NCBI GenBank assembly: GCA_948433435.1
Contig: CAOJDX010000006.1
Coordinates: forward strand, 1 to 55,534
DNA length: 55,534 nt
Direction of reading: 5' to 3'
Origin: an uncultured Clostridia bacterium
GTDB taxonomy: Bacteria; Bacillota_I; Bacilli_A; RF39; UBA660
The notes beneath the pieces are model-generated. The model had not been told where the DNA came from and did no database searches. It saw only the letters and a program-made list of their open reading frames with translations. Below, in pieces: positions 51,180 to 55,534 of this stretch. Both the position numbers and the translations under genes were made by a program. Position 1 is the first letter of the stretch, and the number at the start of each line of letters is the position of its first letter.

Positions 51180-51752
51180 ATGAAAAAGATTGCTTTAGAC
51201 TTGGATGGAGTGGTATTTGATTCAGAAAATTTATATAGAGTATATACTGAAATGTATGATGTTGATGTTTTTCAAAGAAACTCTTTAATCAATAATTCGG
51301 CAAGGATATATCAAAAAAGATATTGTTGGGACGATAAGCATTTTGATTATTTTTATCAGCACTATGCCCATAAAGTATTAAAAGCAGCTAATTTAATGAC
51401 TGGTGTTGATCTTGTTTTACCTAGATTAAGAAAAAGTTATCAATTTATCATTATTACTTCTAGAAGTGACGAAGAAGTAAATATTGCACAAAGTGCTTTA
51501 GCTATGATTGGGTTGCAGGAAGCTAAAATTTTTAATGGAGAATTATCAAAAATAGAACGATTTCAGAAAGAACAAGTAGCTTATGTTATAGATGATGATG
51601 AAGATATATGTAAAGCAGCTGCTCAAAATGGCATTTATGCCTTATATTTTAAAAATGCGGCTTCTGATTCAATAGAGGAGACTGAATTTTTAAAGGTGGT
51701 TCATAATTGGGGTGAAATATATAAATATTTGATGTTAGAAGAAAAGTGTTAA
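51180..51752 (+). CDS. HAD-family 5'-nucleotidase-like phosphatase
   Basis: ATG 51180 lies 6 bp after AGGAGGT (51167-51173). A longer frame from 51117 would overlap the preceding gene. The 190-residue protein has motif I LDLDGVVFDS, motif II IIITSRS and motif IV YVIDDDEDIC. The small cap and length fit NT5C-type deoxyribonucleotidases. Substrate unproven. Confidence 0.8.
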   Translation: MKKIALDLDGVVFDSENLYRVYTEMYDVDVFQRNSLINNSARIYQKRYCWDDKHFDYFYQHYAHKVLKAANLMTGVDLVLPRLRKSYQFIIITSRSDEEVNIAQSALAMIGLQEAKIFNGELSKIERFQKEQVAYVIDDDEDICKAAAQNGIYALYFKNAASDSIEETEFLKVVHNWGEIYKYLMLEEKC

Positions 51753-51808
51753 AAAAGAAAAAGAGTATTTTTATTTTTTGAAGATTATTAATGGGAAGTG
51801 AAATATAA

Positions 51809-52459
51809 GTGATACTAGAAGATTTAACTAAGGAATATGATCAATTGCAGTTAAAATATGGAGCAAAAGAATTAGACTCTATTTATTACGGTGGGTGTAC
51901 GAAAAGACCTGATATTTGTTTTGTTTTTATGAATCCAACAGCTAGGAATATCGCTTCCTTAAAAACGTGGAAAGGGCCAAAATTTCCGTGGATTGGAACC
52001 AAAAATATATGGGACTTATTTTATGCTGTAGGACTTTTGAATAATAAAATATATCAAGAAATTAGACAAAAAAAAGGAAGTGAATGGTCAGAAGAATTTG
52101 CTAGAAAAGTATATAAAGATGTTATAAAACATAGCTATTTTATTACTAATTTGGGAAAATGTACACAATTAGATGCAAGAAGTTTGCCTGATTCTGTTTT
52201 TTTGGAATATCTATCTTTATTAGAAAAAGAGATCGATTTTATTCAACCTAAAGTAGTTATTTTGTTTGGAAATCAGGTAAGTTCTATTGTCCTAAATGAG
52301 AAAATATCCGTTTCACAAGTCAGGAAAAAATGCTTCATAAAAAAAATTAACCAAACAAATTATAAATTTTATTCTGTTTATTATCCAATTGGGAATGGTC
52401 GTTTTAATATTGATAAATCGATAGAAGATATCAAATGGATTATTGAAAATAACTGTTAA
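51809..52459 (+). CDS. uracil-DNA glycosylase superfamily protein
   Basis: A 216-residue protein from GTG 51809. CFVFMNPTARN resembles the GxNPG water-activating motif, HSYFITNLGKCTQ the second block, and VYYPIGNGRFN is the HP-type motif with Tyr in place of His. This places it in the uracil-DNA glycosylase fold superfamily, possibly family 4/5-like. The missing residues leave activity doubtful. It follows the HAD gene by 56 bp and may be separate. Confidence 0.65.
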   Translation: MILEDLTKEYDQLQLKYGAKELDSIYYGGCTKRPDICFVFMNPTARNIASLKTWKGPKFPWIGTKNIWDLFYAVGLLNNKIYQEIRQKKGSEWSEEFARKVYKDVIKHSYFITNLGKCTQLDARSLPDSVFLEYLSLLEKEIDFIQPKVVILFGNQVSSIVLNEKISVSQVRKKCFIKKINQTNYKFYSVYYPIGNGRFNIDKSIEDIKWIIENNC

Positions 52460-52603
52460 TTGCGAATAGAAAAATGAGAGTGTTACTTTTATTGAAAAGT
52501 AGTATCTTTAGTAAAAAATTAAAATTTAATATATATGAATGAAATATTAAATAATATAGTCATATTTTTCTTAAAAAAAGACAATATATATAATAGGAGG
52601 AAT

Positions 52604-53995
52604 ATGATGGATAATGTAATTAACAAAAAAGAATGTGGTTGGAAAAATTTAGATGAAGGTAAAAAAAGTGATATATTTACCTTCTGTGGTCAATATATGA
52701 CTTTTTTAGATCGTGCAAAAACAGAAAGAGAAGCAAATAGTTTAATTATTCAAGAGTTAGAAAAAAATAATTTTAAACCCATTTCTAGTATGGATACTTT
52801 AATGAAAGGTGATAAGGTTTATTTTAATAACAGAGGAAAAAGTTTATTAGCGGCAGTTATTGGTAGTGATCAATTAACTGAAGGAATGAATATAGTAGGT
52901 GCTCATATTGATTCACCAAGACTTGATTTGAAACCCAATCCTTTATATGAAGATGCACAATTAGCATTATTTAAGACTCATTATTATGGTGGAATTAAAA
53001 AGTATCAATGGACAACAATTCCATTGGCTATTCATGGGGTTATTGTAAAATCTAATGGAGAAAAGGTCGAAATTAATATTGGCGAAGAAGAGAATGATCC
53101 CATTTTTACGATAACAGATTTATTGCCTCATTTGTCGCAGCAACAAAATAGTAAAAAATTGGAGGAAGCTATTGAAGGGGAAAGTTTAAATATCCTAGTT
53201 GGAAGTATCCCTAAGGGTGAAGATTCCGTTAAGAAAAATATCTTATGTTTATTAAATGAGAAATATGGTATTAAAGAAATAGATTTTTATAGTTCAGAAA
53301 TAGAGGTTGTGCCAGCATTTAAAGCTAGAAATTTGGGTTTTGATGAAAGTATGATTGCAGCATATGGACAAGATGATAGAGTGTGTGCTTATAGTTTATT
53401 AAGAGCTTTGATAGAATCGGAAGATTGCCAGTACACTAAAATCGCTATTTTTGCTGATAAAGAGGAGATTGGAAGTGTTGGAAATACAGGAATGTACTCA
53501 GATGTTTTTGACTATTTTATTCATGAAATTTTGGAAAAGACATATAGTAATTCTCCTAGTGCTTTAACTAAAACTTATTGTCACTCAAGAATGCTATCAG
53601 CTGATGTTGGAGCGGGAGTTGATCCAAATTATCAGGATGTTTTTGAAAAAAATAATGCTTCTTTTATTGGATGTGGAGTTGAACTAAATAAATATACTGG
53701 ATCAAGGGGAAAATCAGGAGCAAGTGATGCTAATGCAGAATTTGTAGCTTATGTAAGAAATATTTTTGAAAGTAAAAATATTAAGTATCAGGTTTCTGAA
53801 TTAGGAAAAGTAGATATTGGTGGAGGAGGGACCATTGCTTTTATTTTAGCTAATAAAGGAATTGATGTAATTGATTGTGGAGTTCCAGTTATTTCAATGC
53901 ATTCTCCTTATGAAGTAACTAGTAAATATGATGTATATTCTGCATTTGAAGCTTATAAGGCCTTTTTTGAGAGTAGTAATAAAATTGACTATTAA
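52604..53995 (+). CDS. M18 family aminopeptidase
   Basis: Start ATG 52604 (or 52607) follows AGGAGG (52595-52600); a longer frame from 52535 has no ribosome site. The 463-residue zinc enzyme has VGAHIDSPRLDL, GQDDRVCAY, DKEEIGSVG, SADVGAGVDP and a late CGVPVISMHSPYE, which provide the zinc ligands and catalytic Glu of M18 (aspartyl/PepC-like) enzymes. These form large cytoplasmic dodecamers that finish peptide breakdown. Confidence 0.92.
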   Translation: MMDNVINKKECGWKNLDEGKKSDIFTFCGQYMTFLDRAKTEREANSLIIQELEKNNFKPISSMDTLMKGDKVYFNNRGKSLLAAVIGSDQLTEGMNIVGAHIDSPRLDLKPNPLYEDAQLALFKTHYYGGIKKYQWTTIPLAIHGVIVKSNGEKVEINIGEEENDPIFTITDLLPHLSQQQNSKKLEEAIEGESLNILVGSIPKGEDSVKKNILCLLNEKYGIKEIDFYSSEIEVVPAFKARNLGFDESMIAAYGQDDRVCAYSLLRALIESEDCQYTKIAIFADKEEIGSVGNTGMYSDVFDYFIHEILEKTYSNSPSALTKTYCHSRMLSADVGAGVDPNYQDVFEKNNASFIGCGVELNKYTGSRGKSGASDANAEFVAYVRNIFESKNIKYQVSELGKVDIGGGGTIAFILANKGIDVIDCGVPVISMHSPYEVTSKYDVYSAFEAYKAFFESSNKIDY

Positions 53996-54020
53996 TTTAT
54001 TTTGCCTATTTACTTTAATT

Positions 54021-54029
54021 TGGTATAAT
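54021..54029 (+). promoter_or_regulatory. extended -10 promoter of the Nudix gene
   Basis: TGGTATAAT (54021-54029) is an extended -10 (TGnTATAAT). A weak TTTGCC at 54001-54006 lies 17 bp upstream. Confidence 0.55.
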
Positions 54030-54065
54030 AAATAAAAGTTAAAGTGAAAATATAGGAGGTTATTT

Positions 54066-54458
54066 ATGATTGATAAAGTAGGGGGAATTATTTTAAAGGA
54101 TAAAAAAATATTGGTTCAAAGAAAAAATAATAATCGTGAGGAGTGTATTATTCCTGGTGGAAAAAGAGAGAACGGTGAGACTGATTTTGAAGTATTAAAA
54201 AGAGAATTAATGGAGGAATTAACAGTTGAGTTATTGGAAGCCGATTTTTTTGGAGAGTATTTTGATAAAGCCTGTTTTTCTGGTGAACCACTTTGTGTAA
54301 AAGCCTATTTAGTTAAAATTAATGGTCAAATAAAATGTAATAATGAAATTAAAGAAGCTTTATGGATCGATAGAAATTATAAAAGTTTAGGAATTAAAGT
54401 AGGAAGTATTTTGGGGGACTATGTTATACCTGAGTTAATGAATAGAGGTTTGATGTAA
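54066..54458 (+). CDS. Nudix hydrolase
   Basis: A 130-residue protein with a full Nudix box, GGKRENGETDFEV then LKRELMEEL, that is Gx5Ex7REUxEE. It would hydrolyse a nucleoside diphosphate derivative. The Cys-rich strand after the box (KACFSGEPLCVKAYLV) is unusual. It has its own promoter and a terminator. Substrate cannot be told. Confidence 0.9.
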   Translation: MIDKVGGIILKDKKILVQRKNNNREECIIPGGKRENGETDFEVLKRELMEELTVELLEADFFGEYFDKACFSGEPLCVKAYLVKINGQIKCNNEIKEALWIDRNYKSLGIKVGSILGDYVIPELMNRGLM

Positions 54459-54465
54459 AAGATTT

Positions 54466-54498
54466 AACTGCGATTTGTTATTGAAGTCGTAGTTTTTT
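54466..54498 (+). terminator. intrinsic terminator
   Basis: AACTGCGA (54466-54473) pairs with TCGTAGTT (54487-54494) with one wobble, followed by T to 54498. Confidence 0.75.
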
Positions 54499-54572
54499 AT
54501 TTTTGTGAGAAGGATAATTGCGATAGTTGAATTATAAATAATAGCATATAATATATTGTAAAGGAGGTAAAA

Positions 54573-55406
54573 ATGTTAAAAAATCAAAAATCAGTTAGAG
54601 CAGGAATAGAAGATTTTTTATGTCCATTTACTGATATGTATATTACTCAAGGATCTAATAGCAGATTTTCTCATAAAGGGATTATGGCTAATGATGTTAG
54701 GGGAATTCAGGTGGGAGTTAGATATGCTTATTATGCTCCTTGTACAGTAAAATGTTTGAAAACTTATCCTAGCAGTGGGCAAGTGATGTGGCAGTCAACT
54801 AATAAGGTTAGATTTGCTAATGGTCGTATTGATTATGCTACCTTTATGACTGCTCATGATGATTCTATGAATGTTCAGATTGGTCAGATAGTGCAACAGG
54901 GAGAACAACTTGGAAATATGGGAACTAAAGGTAATGCTACAGGAGTTCATTGTCATATAGAAGTTAGCCAGAGTGCGGATACTAGTTGGATCAAAAATAG
55001 TGAAGGAAATTATCATTTTAATCATGAATATGACTTAGATGAATGTTATTTTGTAGATAATACAAATATTTTAAATGGAATGGGAGGTAATTGGAAGACA
55101 ACAGATCAAGTAGTAGTTGATGAGGAAGCAGATACCAGTAATCAAAAAAATTATGTTAATTTACCACCTAGTATTAATTCATGGGCACTATATGATGTTG
55201 ATGTTAGTCCGTTGAAAGAAAATGCTAAGGCGACGTTGAATCCTGAGAAGTTTGGTGGGCTAAGTTATTATGTTTATGAGTATCGTGATAATGGGACAAC
55301 AGCTGTTATAGAAACTCAGCAATTTGGAAGAGGAAAGATTTATATTAAAGATACTGTTGCTAAAATAACTGTTGGTAGTTATCAATATCAAAGTGGAAAT
55401 CAATAA
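54573..55406 (+). CDS. M23-type endolysin-like peptidase with a C-terminal SH3-like part
   Basis: A 277-residue protein without signal peptide. The N-terminal M23 domain has SHKGIMANDV (H34, D41), TAHDDS and GVHCHIE (HxH), the zinc-binding pattern of LytM-type enzymes that cut peptidoglycan cross-links. The C-terminal 70 residues (SINSWALYDVDV, then AVIETQQFGRGKIYI) resemble an SH3-like wall-binding module of phage lysins. No phage genes surround it. It has strong AAAGGAGG and stands alone. Possibly a domesticated lysin. Confidence 0.78.
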   Translation: MLKNQKSVRAGIEDFLCPFTDMYITQGSNSRFSHKGIMANDVRGIQVGVRYAYYAPCTVKCLKTYPSSGQVMWQSTNKVRFANGRIDYATFMTAHDDSMNVQIGQIVQQGEQLGNMGTKGNATGVHCHIEVSQSADTSWIKNSEGNYHFNHEYDLDECYFVDNTNILNGMGGNWKTTDQVVVDEEADTSNQKNYVNLPPSINSWALYDVDVSPLKENAKATLNPEKFGGLSYYVYEYRDNGTTAVIETQQFGRGKIYIKDTVAKITVGSYQYQSGNQ

Positions 55407-55412
55407 ATTTGG

Positions 55413-55437
55413 TGCACTATTATTATAGTGCATTTTT
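55413..55437 (+). terminator. intrinsic terminator
   Basis: TGCACTAT (55413-55420) and ATAGTGCA (55425-55432) form a perfect 8-bp stem with a 4-nt loop, followed by five T. Confidence 0.85.
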
Positions 55438-55534
55438 GTTATGTAGTATGATTGAGTTAAATTGGTTATTTGAGTTTTTTAGAGTCTGTAAATAAATTTG
55501 TGTAAATAAAAAATCTTTCCATGATAAAATAAAA

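Noticed and set aside
1..55534. UGA read as Trp, as in mycoplasmas
   Set aside because: TGG is the regular Trp codon and TGA is a natural stop in several genes, for example at 24054 and 36311; the standard code applies.
1..55534. CRISPR array or insertion sequence
   Set aside because: No regularly spaced repeats of that size, no Cas-like genes and no transposase frames or paired terminal repeats were seen.

Overview
The window looks like chromosome from a small-genome, AT-rich member of the Bacillota, most like the uncultured gut Bacilli once called Mollicutes-like (RF39-type lineages). This is inferred from the low GC (about 30% by eye, not computed), strong AGGAGG-type ribosome sites, poly-T terminators, standard code (TGG is Trp and TGA is used as a stop, for example at 24054 and 36311), lipobox and sortase proteins, and an OLE-type RNA locus. 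No species can be named from sequence alone.

Layout. 1-5.3 kb: a type IV prepilin, two zinc-ribbon membrane proteins, a U32 hydroxylase/peptidase, TrmL and two thioredoxin-like exported proteins. 5.4-32.6 kb: a nearly unbroken plus-strand run of 22 genes that combines a Tad (Flp-type) pilus core (CpaB-like, CpaF/TadA ATPase, TadB, TadC, a 55-residue Flp-like pilin, two TadE-like proteins, a TadZ/CpaE-like protein) with a type IV secretion core (two VirB2-like proteins, VirB6/TrbL-like, VirB3/PrgI-like, VirB4 split in two genes, a SpoIID+C39 wall-remodelling protein, VirD4). It also encodes a class-B sortase, a 1092-residue cysteine-rich secreted protein and two anchored proteins with pilin-type ectodomains. 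No relaxase, integrase or transfer origin is seen, so it looks like a resident surface or secretion machine, not a conjugative element. This is the best candidate for an undescribed system.

32.66-34.6 kb: a promoter, a roughly 590-nt structured gene-free region and a 4-TM protein with a DxxxD motif. I read these as OLE RNA and its partner OapA, followed by a kinase-like protein. 34.7-38.1 kb: an ABC-F ATPase with one degenerate ATP site, a DUF3419-like protein and an unknown coiled-coil protein. 38.07-40.97 kb (minus strand): three overlapping genes of the 2-hydroxyacyl-CoA dehydratase/activase family. 41.0-43.9 kb: an exported nuclease, an anchored thioredoxin-like protein, a PH-like protein, a LysM protein preceded by a hairpin that covers its ribosome site, and a zinc-ribbon membrane protein.

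43.99 kb: tRNA-Cys, followed by a decayed segment to about 46.7 kb (an orphan terminator, a HAD phosphatase, and a C39-peptidase fragment joined to a broken glycosyltransferase). 46.7-50.1 kb: a response regulator, an ABC transporter and a histidine kinase with four operator-like repeats at 11-12 bp spacing. 50.2-55.5 kb: a possible HExxH metallopeptidase, a HAD-type nucleotidase, a uracil-DNA-glycosylase-fold protein, an M18 aminopeptidase, a Nudix hydrolase and an M23 endolysin-like protein.

How parts may work together (inference): the Tad motor would assemble the small pilins, while VirB4/VirD4 with VirB6/VirB3/VirB2-like proteins would form a second channel in the same envelope. The SpoIID/C39 protein would open the wall, and the exported thioredoxin-like proteins could help fold the cysteine-rich surface protein.
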